From Novosphingobium sp. (GTDB lineage: Bacteria > Pseudomonadota > Alphaproteobacteria > Sphingomonadales > Sphingomonadaceae), in contig JAJTFU010000164.1 of the NCBI GenBank assembly GCA_021299075.1, forward strand, positions 1 through 5,731: DNA of 5,731 bases. The letters are read 5' to 3'. The notes beneath the pieces were generated by a model. That model made no database searches. It was given only the letters and a program-made list of their open reading frames with translations, and was not told the DNA's origin. Both the position numbers and the translations under genes were made by a program. Shown piece after piece: positions 1 to 5,731 of the stretch (within the stretch, counting starts at the first letter, position 1; the number at the start of each line of letters is the position of its first letter).

Positions 1-46
1 ATCGGCCGCCGGAGCGTCTGGCGCGTGGTTGAGATGCATGAGCGCG

Positions 47-1313
47 TCAGATGTGCAGCGCGCGCCCATAAGCGGCCAGCACGCTTTCGTGCATCATTTC
101 GCTAAGCGTCGGATGCGGGAAGACCGTGGCCATCAGTTCGGCCTCGGTCGTCTCCAGCGTCTTGCCGACGACATAGCCCTGGATCAGCTCGGTCACTTCG
201 GCGCCGACCATGTGGGCACCCAGCAATTCGCCAGTCTTCGCATCAAATACCGTCTTGATGAAGCCTTCCGGCTCACCCAGCGCAATCGCCTTGCCGTTGC
301 CGATGAAGGGGAAAGTCCCGGCCTTGACCTCGTGCCCGGCTTCCTTGGCCTTTGCCTCGGTCAGGCCGACCGAGGCGACCTGCGGATGGCAATAAGTGCA
401 GCCCGGGATATTGCGGCGGTCCATCGCGTGGGGGTGGACATCCTTGTTGCCCAGTTCCTTGGCGATGCTTTCCGCCGCGATTACGCCTTCGTGGCTGGCC
501 TTGTGGGCAAGCCAGGGGCCGGGCGTTACGTCGCCGATCGCCCATACACCCTTCACATTGGTGCGGCCATAATCATCGATCGCGATGATCCCACGTTCGG
601 CCTTCACGCCCAGCGCTTCCAGGCCGATGTTCTCGGTGTTGGGAACGATGCCAACCGCGACGATCACATGGCTGAAATCGCTGGTGACGACCTTGCCGTC
701 CTTGCCCTTGATCGCCGCCTTCACACCCGAAGCCGTTACATCGAGCTTCTCGACCCCGGCCCCGGTCATGATCGTCATGCCCTGCTTGACCAGCGCCTTT
801 TCAAGGCAGGCCGAAACGTCGGCATCCTCGACCGGGACGATCCGGTCCATCATCTCGACGACCGTGACCTCGCTGCCCATATCATTGTAGAAGCTGGCAA
901 ACTCGATCCCGATCGCGCCGGAGCCGATTACCAGCAGCTTGCTGGGCAGTTCCTGCGGGACCATCGCGTGGCGATAGGTCCAGACGCGCTTGCCGTCAGC
1001 CGGCGCAAACGGCAGGTCGCGAGCACGCGCGCCGGTCGCGACGATGATGTGCTTGGCGGTGAGGGTCTCGGTGCCCTTGTCGCCGGTAACTTCCTGCTTG
1101 CCCGCCCCTTTGAGGACCCCGCTTCATGTTGTGCAGCACCTCGGCGGACCGCAGTAGCGCCTTGGTCGGAATGCAGCCCCAGTTGAGGCAGATCCCGCCC
1201 AGGTTCTCACGCTCGACGATGGCAGTCTTCAGGCCAAGCTGGCTGCAACGGATTGCCCCGACATAGCCGCCCGGACCCGAGCCAAGGATGATGACGTCGT
1301 ACTGTTCAGACAT
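47..1313 (-). pseudogene. lpdA: Dihydrolipoyl dehydrogenase (E3), disrupted by internal deletion and frameshift
   Basis: The intact family is an FAD flavoenzyme that reoxidises the dihydrolipoyl arm of E2 with NAD+ in 2-oxoacid dehydrogenase complexes. The N-terminal part (bases 1313 to about 1122, 64 residues) has the FAD dinucleotide motif GSGPGG at residues 11-16 and the redox disulfide motif GGICLNWGCIPTK with C42 and C47. After HNMK the family match stops and an unrelated out-of-frame tail runs to a stop at 996. Family sequence resumes one base out of step at about 1123 (SGVLKGAGKQEVTG, then AKHIIVATGARARDLPFAP), with the NAD motif GSGAIG near 925-908 and the C-terminal HPTLSE motif whose catalytic His and Glu codons lie at 115-113 and 100-98, to a TGA at 49-47. 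The whole locus is 1267 bases, about 422 codons plus one base, against about 465 codons usual for the family, so some 40-45 codons are missing. It follows pdhC by 30 bases. Identity is very sure; whether the lesion is biological or a sequence error cannot be told here. Confidence 0.9.
1112..1127 (-). other. Deletion/frameshift junction in lpdA
   Basis: This is where the two halves of the dehydrogenase meet. Read in the N-terminal frame the codons are ATG AAG CGG GGT CCT; read in the C-terminal frame they are TGA AGC GGG GTC CTC, so that frame is closed immediately upstream by the TGA at 1126-1124. Homologues continue here with a helical stretch (recalled as HAKDYGL and onward, to a strand containing an MG..G.L.G pattern), which is absent. 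Switching frames requires skipping one base, so the missing length should be 3n-1 bases, roughly 130. No IS end, target duplication or long flanking repeat is visible at the junction. Confidence 0.8.
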
Positions 1314-1319
1314 CGAATT

Positions 1320-1323
1320 CTCC
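1320..1323 (-). promoter_or_regulatory. Ribosome binding site of lpdA
   Basis: On the minus strand GGAG is followed by AATTCG (6 bases) and then the ATG at 1313-1311. It lies in the 30-base gap after the pdhC stop and supports the start at MSEQYDVI. Its presence shows that the 5' end of the broken gene is intact. Confidence 0.65.
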
Positions 1324-1343
1324 GGAATTTGTCGTGGTTTGGC

Positions 1344-2636
1344 TTATGCAAGCAGCCCGAGGGGCTGTTCCACTAGCTGTTTGAAGGCCTGCATCAGCGC
1401 TGCACCATCGGCCCCGTCAATTGCGCGGTGATCGAAGCTGCCGGTGGCCGACATGACCGTGGCGACCGAGAGCGCGCCATCGACCACATAGGGCCGCTGT
1501 TCGCCCGCGCCGACGGCCAGGATCATCGCCTGGGGCGGGTTGATCACGGCATCGAACTGCTTGATCCCGAACATGCCGAGGTTTGACAGGCTGGCCGTGC
1601 CGCCCTGGTACTCGTGCGGCTGCAGCTTGCCTTCGCGCACCTTGCCGGCGAGCGCGGTCATTTCCTTGGAGATCTGCGAGACCGACTTGGCTCCGGCATC
1701 GACGATGATCGGCGTGATCAGGCCCGAGGGAGCGGCGACGGCGACCGAGATATCCGAGCGCGAATACTTGCGTAGTTCATCCCCCGCGAAGCTGACGTTG
1801 CACTTCGGCACGATCTCAAGCGCCTTGGCGAGAGCCTTGATCATCAGGTCATTAACCGAGAGCTTCACGCCCTGCGGCTCAAGCGCCTTGTTCAGCTCAC
1901 CGCGCAGCTTGAGCAGGGCATCGAGCCGGACATCGACGGTGAGGTAGATGTGCGGAATGGTCTGCTTGGCCTCGGTCAGGCGGCGGGCGATGGTCTTGCG
2001 GACATTGTTGAGCTTTTCGGCTTCGTAAGGGATGCCGAAGTCTGGAACCGCAGCAGGGGCAGCAGGGGTAGCTGCCGCAACTGGCGCTGCAGTCGGCGCA
2101 GCAATGGCGGGAGCGGCAGTGCCGCCGGCAGCGGCTTCAATATCGGCCTTGACGATCCGGCCGTTCGGACCGGTGCCGGTAACTCGGGAGAGGTCAACAC
2201 CCAGCTCTGCAGCCAGTCGCTTAGCCAGCGGCGAAGCAACTACGCGATCGTCGCCCGAAGCTTTGGGTGCGGCGGCAACAGGTGCGGGAGCCGGAGCCGG
2301 AGCCGGTGCTGCCGCGACTGGAGCCGGTGCGGGAGCAGCTTCCGCCTTGGGGGCTGGCGCCGCAGCCTTGGACGCAACCGGTGCGGCGTCTTCGTCATCG
2401 GTTGCGAGCGTGGCGATCACCGCCCCCACCTTCACGCCTTCCGAACCTTCCGGAACGGAGATGGCGACAATCGTGCCCTCATCCACGGCTTCGAATTCCA
2501 TCGTCGCCTTGTCGGTCTCGATCTCAGCCATGATGTCACCGGATGAAACCTTGTCGCCAACCTTCACCAGCCATTTGGCCAGGGTGCCCTCTTCCATCGT
2601 GGGCGAGAGGGCGGGCATCTTGATCTCGATCGGCAT
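1344..2636 (-). CDS. pdhC: Pyruvate dehydrogenase complex dihydrolipoamide acetyltransferase (E2)
   Basis: This is the E2 core of the cytoplasmic pyruvate dehydrogenase complex, which transfers the acetyl group from the lipoyl arm to CoA. The 430-residue product has one lipoyl domain (residues 2-76, lipoylated lysine K43 in ETDKATMEFE), an Ala/Pro-rich swinging linker (about 84-125), a peripheral subunit-binding domain that docks E1/E3 (about 131-167, ASPLAKRLAAELGVDL and GTGPNGRI), a second Ala/Pro linker (171-198), and the acetyltransferase domain (about 205-430) ending with the active-site motif DHRAIDG, H403 and D407. The acidic KMPALSPTMEEG start is typical of pyruvate-specific E2. A start 23 codons upstream (2705) is open, but the extension has no lipoyl-domain character, so the ATG at 2636 beginning MPIEIKMPAL is preferred. 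No defect is visible. lpdA follows after 30 bases, presumably in the same operon; upstream is a divergent stress gene, so the E1 genes are not adjacent. Confidence 0.95.
   Translation of the reverse strand: MPIEIKMPALSPTMEEGTLAKWLVKVGDKVSSGDIMAEIETDKATMEFEAVDEGTIVAISVPEGSEGVKVGAVIATLATDDEDAAPVASKAAAPAPKAEAAPAPAPVAAAPAPAPAPAPVAAAPKASGDDRVVASPLAKRLAAELGVDLSRVTGTGPNGRIVKADIEAAAGGTAAPAIAAPTAAPVAAATPAAPAAVPDFGIPYEAEKLNNVRKTIARRLTEAKQTIPHIYLTVDVRLDALLKLRGELNKALEPQGVKLSVNDLMIKALAKALEIVPKCNVSFAGDELRKYSRSDISVAVAAPSGLITPIIVDAGAKSVSQISKEMTALAGKVREGKLQPHEYQGGTASLSNLGMFGIKQFDAVINPPQAMILAVGAGEQRPYVVDGALSVATVMSATGSFDHRAIDGADGAALMQAFKQLVEQPLGLLA
2262..2387 (-). repeat. Ala/Pro low-complexity linker with GGAGCC tandem units
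   Basis: This stretch encodes the flexible Ala/Pro linker between the lipoyl and subunit-binding domains of PdhC (residues 84-125, with runs of AP dipeptides). On the plus strand three perfect GGAGCC copies lie in tandem at 2287-2304, followed by near copies. Such hexamers code for Ala-Pro pairs and can change length by slippage without shifting frame. This is usual for E2 linkers. Confidence 0.75.
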
Positions 2637-2648
2637 CGGTCGGGTAAG

Positions 2649-2652
2649 TCCT
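2649..2652 (-). promoter_or_regulatory. Probable ribosome binding site of pdhC
   Basis: On the minus strand AGGA (within CAGGAC) lies 12 bases before the ATG at 2636. The spacing is on the long side, but it is the only purine-rich Shine-Dalgarno-like stretch close to that start and favours it over the start at 2705. Confidence 0.4.
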
Positions 2653-2701
2653 GCTGGGGAGTGATTTGCCGTTACGTCTCTGGCCAAAACTGCGCCGGAG
2701 G

Positions 2702-2714
2702 GCAAGGTTCTTGC
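2702..2714. promoter_or_regulatory. Short inverted repeat, possible operator
   Basis: GCAAG and CTTGC form a perfect 5-base inverted repeat separated by GTT. It sits in the divergent spacer, overlaps the candidate -35 of the stress gene, and would lie in the pdhC leader. The shape fits a small dimeric regulator site, but a 5-base arm can occur by chance and no known operator consensus was recognised. Confidence 0.2.
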
Positions 2715-2741
2715 GCGGAATACGATTGTAGCGGATATGAT
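2711..2741 (+). promoter_or_regulatory. Candidate promoter of the universal stress gene
   Basis: TTGCGC at 2711-2716 could be a -35 and TATGAT at 2736-2741 a -10 (five of six bases of TATAAT). The 19-base spacer is longer than the usual 17. Transcription would start near 2748, leaving a leader of about 16 bases before the ATG at 2764, enough for the ribosome binding site. Confidence 0.35.
2725..2730 (-). promoter_or_regulatory. Candidate -10 box of the pdhC-lpdA operon
   Basis: Read on the minus strand this is TACAAT, five of six bases of TATAAT. No good -35 is seen at 17 bases upstream (CTTCTG at 2753-2748). If used, it would give a leader of roughly 80 bases and would overlap the opposing promoter of the stress gene. 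Confidence 0.25.
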
Positions 2742-2748
2742 GCCCAGC

Positions 2749-2756
2749 AGAAGGGG
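2749..2756 (+). promoter_or_regulatory. Ribosome binding site of the universal stress gene
   Basis: AGAAGGGG precedes the ATG at 2764 by 7 bases. This decides between that ATG and an in-frame ATG at 2737, which lies upstream of the site, overlaps the candidate -10 and would add the unrelated residues MMPSRRGQP. Confidence 0.6.
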
Positions 2757-2763
2757 CCAGCCG

Positions 2764-3216
2764 ATGCGTGTCTATCTGGTGATCATGGATGAGACCGACG
2801 AGGCCAGTGTCGCCTTGCGCTTTGCCGCGCGCCGCGCTGCGCGCACGGGCGGTTCCATCCATTTGCTCGCCCTGATCCCACGCCAGCCCTTCGTTGCCTT
2901 TGGCGGAATCCAGGCGACTATTGAGGAAGAAGCCCGCGTCCGCGCCGAAGCACTGGTGACCAGCGCCGCTGGATCGGTGATGGGTGACAGTCCCAACCCG
3001 CCGACAATCTCGGTCCGGCAAGGCGAAGGCGTGGCGGTAATCCGCGAATACCTGGCTGAACACCCGGAAGTGTCCGCGCTGGTGCTGGGTGCAGCAGCGA
3101 GTGGCGGACCTGGCCCGCTGGTCAATCACTTTGTCGGGATCGCGGGGCAGCTGCCCTGCCCGGTTTATGTAATCCCCGGCAGCATCAGCGACGCCGATCT
3201 CGAACGGCTCGGCTAA
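2764..3216 (+). CDS. Universal stress protein (UspA) family protein
   Basis: A 150-residue product, the normal length for a single-domain universal stress protein of the Rossmann-like nucleotide-binding alpha/beta fold. It shows the opening strand with an early acidic residue (MRVYLVIMDETDEA), the first helix with small and basic residues (ALRFAARRAART), the second strand SIHLLALIP, a central helix (about 52-70), and the closing pattern ALVLGAAASGGPGPLVNHF followed by CPVYVIPG (132-139). In ATP-binding members the glycine loop reads about G-2X-G-9X-G(S/T); here it is GAAASGGPG, so the ATP site looks altered and binding is uncertain. No signal peptide or membrane segment is seen, so it is probably cytoplasmic. 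It is divergent from pdhC and convergent with rnr, with its TAA only 6 bases from the rnr stop. The family is sure; the actual role is unknown. Confidence 0.85.
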   Translation: MRVYLVIMDETDEASVALRFAARRAARTGGSIHLLALIPRQPFVAFGGIQATIEEEARVRAEALVTSAAGSVMGDSPNPPTISVRQGEGVAVIREYLAEHPEVSALVLGAAASGGPGPLVNHFVGIAGQLPCPVYVIPGSISDADLERLG

Positions 3217-3222
3217 CCAGCC

Positions 3223-5490
3223 CTAGCGCTTCTTGCCCCGGCCCTGGTGCCGGATATTGCCCGGCCGTCCGCACTGACCGACCAGGTGCTTCCCCCGCTT
3301 CTTCAGCGGCATTTGCACCGGGCGTCCGCGCGGCTCGATCGGCGCACCGACGTGATCTTCCGGCTCGAACTTCAATGCGCCGGTCAGCGGATTGGCTTCG
3401 GCCAGGCGCAGCCGCAGGCGGTCGCCCATGGCGAAGCGGGTATGGCCACTATCGCCCACCAACACCTTGGCCCGCTCATCGAAGTGGAAGCGCTCGTCAC
3501 CCAGCGTTGAAACGGGGACCAGGCCGTCCCCTCCCAGGCTGATGATCGTGGCGAACAGGCCAAACTTTTGCACACCGGTCACCCGGCATTCGAAGACCTC
3601 ACCGACCCGCGCTGACAGCCAGGCGGCGACATAGCGGTCAATCGTTTCGCGCTCAGCTTCCATCGCGCGGCGTTCGGCGGCGCTGATCGCGTCGCTGATG
3701 CGCGAGAGGTCGCTGCGGTCGCGATCGGACAGGCCTGAACGCGGCGGTATGTCGCTCTTGGGCTGCGGCTGCTCCAGTCCGAAGCCGTCAACCAGTGCGC
3801 GGTGAACAAGCAGGTCGGCATAGCGGCGGATCGGCGAAGTGAAGTGCGCGTAAGATCCCAGCGCCAGGCCAAAGTGGCCGGCATTGCGCGGGCCATAATA
3901 GGCCTGGGTCTGGCTGCGCAGCACGGCTTCCATGATCAGCGCCTTCTCGGCCTCGTCCGCCACGTCCTTGAGCAGGCGGTTGAACAGCCCTGGCGTAATG
4001 ACCTGACCAAGCGCCAGCTTGCGCTCAAACGTGGCGAGATAGTCCTTCAGCGCGACCAGCTTTTCGCGGTTGGGCGGCTCGTGGATGCGATAGACGATCG
4101 GCGCGACCTTACTTTCCAGCGCCTTGGCCGCGGCAACGTTGGCCGCGATCATGAAATCCTCGACCACGCGGTGCGCATCGAGCCGTTCACGCAGCGCGAT
4201 TTCGGTGATCCGGCCAGCTTCATCAAGCTTTACCCGGCGCTCAGGCAGATCAAGGTCAAGCGGATCGCGATCTGTCCGGGCGCGTTCCAAGGCGCGCCAG
4301 GCGTCCCACAGATTGACCAGGTGCGGCGCAGCATCGCCTTCGTCGATCCGGCGCTGGGCCTCTTCGTAGGCGATGACCTCGTCGATCCGCACCAGCGCGC
4401 GGGTAAAGCGCCAGTCGGTGACCTTGCCATTGGCGGCGATGTTCAGGTGGCAGGCCATGGCCGCGCGATCTTCGCCGGCACGCAGCGAGCAGACGTCGGC
4501 GCTCAGCACTTCCGGCAGCATCGGCACGACCCGGTCCGGGAAATAGACCGAGTTGCCGCGCTCGCGCGCCGATCGATCCAGCGAACCACCCGGCCGGACG
4601 TAGAAACTGACGTCGGCAATGGCGACGAGGGCGCGAAAGCCCCCTTCTCCGTCGGGTTCGGCCCAGATCGCATCGTCATGGTCGCGCGCATCGCTGGGAT
4701 CGATCGCGACGATCGGCAGGAGGCGCAGGTCCTCGCGTTGATCTGGGCTAAGCGCCAGCTTGGCGGCGCGCTGCGCTTCCTCGATTGCCTCGGGGGAGAA
4801 GGCATAGGGGATGCCGTGCTTGTGGATCGCGATCAGGCTGAAAGCCTTGGGCGCCAGCGGATCGCCCAGTACGTCGGTAACCTTGACGCCCGAGCGCGGA
4901 CTGCGTCCGGCCGGCTCGGCCAGCACGAGCTGCCCGGCCTCGGCCCCGCCGAGATCGGAAATCGGCTGCGAATGGCGTTCGCGCTTGTCAACCGGAGCGA
5001 GCCAGCCCTTTCCCGCGCCGTCGATCTCCACCACCCCCATGATCTGCTCGGTCCGGGCCGGCAGCTTCTTCATCGGGTGGGCAATCCAGCCCGTGGCAGT
5101 TTCCTCGGTCCGGGCCAGAACCCGGTCACCAACGCGTAAAGCCGGCTGCTTGCGCTGCTCGATCAGGCGCAGACGCGGCGGCGGCACTGCATCTTCCGGC
5201 TGCCAGGTGTCCGGCACGGCCAGGGCCTCGCCATCTTCGGTTCCGACCACGCGCAGCACGGTCACCTTCGGAACGCCGCCCATGCGGTGGAAGGCGGTCC
5301 GGTTGCCGTCGATTAGCCCTTCCTCGGCCATGTCCTTGAGCAGAGCCTTGAGCTGGATCTTCTCTTGCCCCTTCAGGCCAAAGGCGCGGGCGATTTCCCG
5401 CTTGCCGGCGGGTTCCGCACTGCTTGCAATGAAATCCAGGATCTGCTGGCGGCTCGGCAGGCCGGGCTGAGGCTTGGGGTGTTTGACCAA
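3223..5490 (-). CDS. rnr: Ribonuclease R (3'-5' exoribonuclease, RNB family)
   Basis: RNase R is a processive 3'-to-5' exoribonuclease that degrades structured RNA in the cytoplasm and helps RNA quality control. The 755-residue product shows an N-terminal winged-helix region (about 12-70, REIARAFGLKGQEKIQLKALL), two cold-shock/OB regions (about 73-210), the RNB catalytic domain (about 255-590) and an S1 domain (about 628-708, GEVFECRVTGVQKFGLFATI). The metal-binding motif IDPSDARDHDDAI gives D264, D270, D272 and D273, with the same spacing as D272, D278, D280 and D281 of E. coli RNase R; Y316 in NSVYFPDR fits its Y324. The GHFGLALGSYAHFTSPIRRYADLLVHR region is intact. It is shorter than the E. 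coli enzyme (813 residues), mainly through a short basic tail ending GRGKKR. The start is a TTG one base after the proS stop, without a clear Shine-Dalgarno sequence, which suggests translational coupling. No better start follows before conserved sequence begins. Confidence 0.95.
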   Translation of the reverse strand: MVKHPKPQPGLPSRQQILDFIASSAEPAGKREIARAFGLKGQEKIQLKALLKDMAEEGLIDGNRTAFHRMGGVPKVTVLRVVGTEDGEALAVPDTWQPEDAVPPPRLRLIEQRKQPALRVGDRVLARTEETATGWIAHPMKKLPARTEQIMGVVEIDGAGKGWLAPVDKRERHSQPISDLGGAEAGQLVLAEPAGRSPRSGVKVTDVLGDPLAPKAFSLIAIHKHGIPYAFSPEAIEEAQRAAKLALSPDQREDLRLLPIVAIDPSDARDHDDAIWAEPDGEGGFRALVAIADVSFYVRPGGSLDRSARERGNSVYFPDRVVPMLPEVLSADVCSLRAGEDRAAMACHLNIAANGKVTDWRFTRALVRIDEVIAYEEAQRRIDEGDAAPHLVNLWDAWRALERARTDRDPLDLDLPERRVKLDEAGRITEIALRERLDAHRVVEDFMIAANVAAAKALESKVAPIVYRIHEPPNREKLVALKDYLATFERKLALGQVITPGLFNRLLKDVADEAEKALIMEAVLRSQTQAYYGPRNAGHFGLALGSYAHFTSPIRRYADLLVHRALVDGFGLEQPQPKSDIPPRSGLSDRDRSDLSRISDAISAAERRAMEAERETIDRYVAAWLSARVGEVFECRVTGVQKFGLFATIISLGGDGLVPVSTLGDERFHFDERAKVLVGDSGHTRFAMGDRLRLRLAEANPLTGALKFEPEDHVGAPIEPRGRPVQMPLKKRGKHLVGQCGRPGNIRHQGRGKKR

Positions 5491-5491
5491 G

Positions 5492-5731
5492 TCAATAAGC
5501 CCGGGCGACGTAGATGCGTTCCACCGCCGGCTCGCCGGTGAACAGGCAGGTACCGCTGACCGGCTCCCCGTTCATCGGCGTATTGCGGATGGTCAGCTTG
5601 AGCGCCTTGAGCTTGGTCACGACAGCATCGAGCGCCGCGCCAGTCGGGCGCGACCACAGCACTTCGACCCAGCCCGGGTAGCGCTGATCGGCGCTGAAGA
5701 AGGCTTCGAGGCCGGCAAAGTCCGTCACGCC
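5492..5731 (-). CDS. proS: Proline--tRNA ligase, C-terminal 79 residues (partial, 5' end outside the window)
   Basis: Prolyl-tRNA synthetase charges tRNA-Pro with proline. Only the last 79 codons and the TGA at 5494-5492 are visible; the frame is open to the window edge. A GTG at 5728 could be read as a start, but it is the Val of a GVTDFAGLEAFF stretch that I recall as internal in homologues, so the gene is taken to continue. The end matches the C-terminal domain of archaeal/eukaryotic-like (type 3) prolyl-tRNA synthetases: PGWVEVLWSRPTG, LTIRNTP, then C-x-x-TGEPA and the terminal ARAY, where the family keeps a final aromatic residue. The short fragment has no catalytic motif, so identification rests on this tail alone. 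The gene runs straight into rnr with one base between, so the two are likely one operon. Confidence 0.8.
   Translation of the reverse strand, partial: GVTDFAGLEAFFSADQRYPGWVEVLWSRPTGAALDAVVTKLKALKLTIRNTPMNGEPVSGTCLFTGEPAVERIYVARAY

Noticed and set aside
1..46. Terminator after lpdA
   Set aside because: Only a 4-base GCGC pairing with a long loop and no T run is visible on the minus strand, which is not enough for a call.
29..1186. 385-codon open frame on the plus strand, running across the whole lpdA region including the junction
   Set aside because: It is antisense to conserved lpdA motifs, has no recognisable domain and no clear ribosome binding site. Long antisense frames are expected in high-GC genes with GC-biased third positions.
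1315..1320. GAATTC palindrome before lpdA as a cloning scar
   Set aside because: A six-base palindrome occurs by chance; the flanking sequence continues naturally into the ribosome binding site and gene.
2032..2664. Plus-strand Ala/Gly-rich open frame of 210 codons across the pdhC linker
   Set aside because: This is the complement of the Ala/Pro linker of PdhC; the composition comes from the GGAGCC-like repeats.
2637..2705. N-terminal extension of PdhC by 23 residues
   Set aside because: The extension lacks family similarity, and family members begin at MPIEIKMPALSPTMEEG; the AGGA lies within the extension, before the inner ATG.
2536..3129. Minus-strand open frame of 197 codons spanning the spacer and overlapping both pdhC and the stress gene
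   Set aside because: It lies antisense to the conserved stress protein and out of frame with the lipoyl domain of pdhC. It has no recognisable domain.
3802..5139. 445-codon open frame on the plus strand inside rnr
   Set aside because: It is antisense to the conserved RNB domain; its Arg/Asp/Gly/His-rich composition is that of a mirror frame. No family resemblance was seen.

Overview
The window is high-GC bacterial DNA, fully coding apart from one 127-base divergent spacer. Protein wording (the dihydrolipoyl dehydrogenase ending FPHPTLSEMMHES, the pdhC-lpd arrangement, the RNase R and universal stress protein sequences) points to an alphaproteobacterium, most likely of the Sphingomonadales (Novosphingobium/Erythrobacter-like). 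This assignment rests on recalled family features, not on a search.

Layout. Bases 47-2636, minus strand: a two-gene pyruvate dehydrogenase unit, pdhC (E2, dihydrolipoamide acetyltransferase) followed 30 bases later by lpd (E3, dihydrolipoyl dehydrogenase). The lpd gene is broken: near base 1123 roughly 40-45 codons are missing and the frame shifts by one base, so the FAD/disulfide N-terminus and the NAD/dimerisation C-terminus lie in different frames. Bases 2637-2763: divergent spacer with possible promoters in both directions. Bases 2764-3216, plus strand: a small universal stress family protein. Bases 3223-5490, minus strand: rnr (RNase R), meeting the stress gene tail to tail with only 6 bases between stop codons. 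Bases 5492-5731, minus strand: the 3' end of proS (proline--tRNA ligase, archaeal/eukaryotic-like C-terminus), running off the window; rnr starts with TTG one base after the proS stop, so the two are probably co-transcribed and translationally coupled. Bases 1-46, downstream of lpd, hold no recognisable gene end or terminator.

Function. The left half serves central carbon metabolism (pyruvate to acetyl-CoA); the E1 genes pdhA/pdhB are not adjacent to pdhC and must lie elsewhere. The right half serves translation and RNA turnover. No mobile element, CRISPR array, tRNA, rRNA or defence-type system was seen. The most noteworthy observation is the lesion in lpd; I found no convincing undescribed system.
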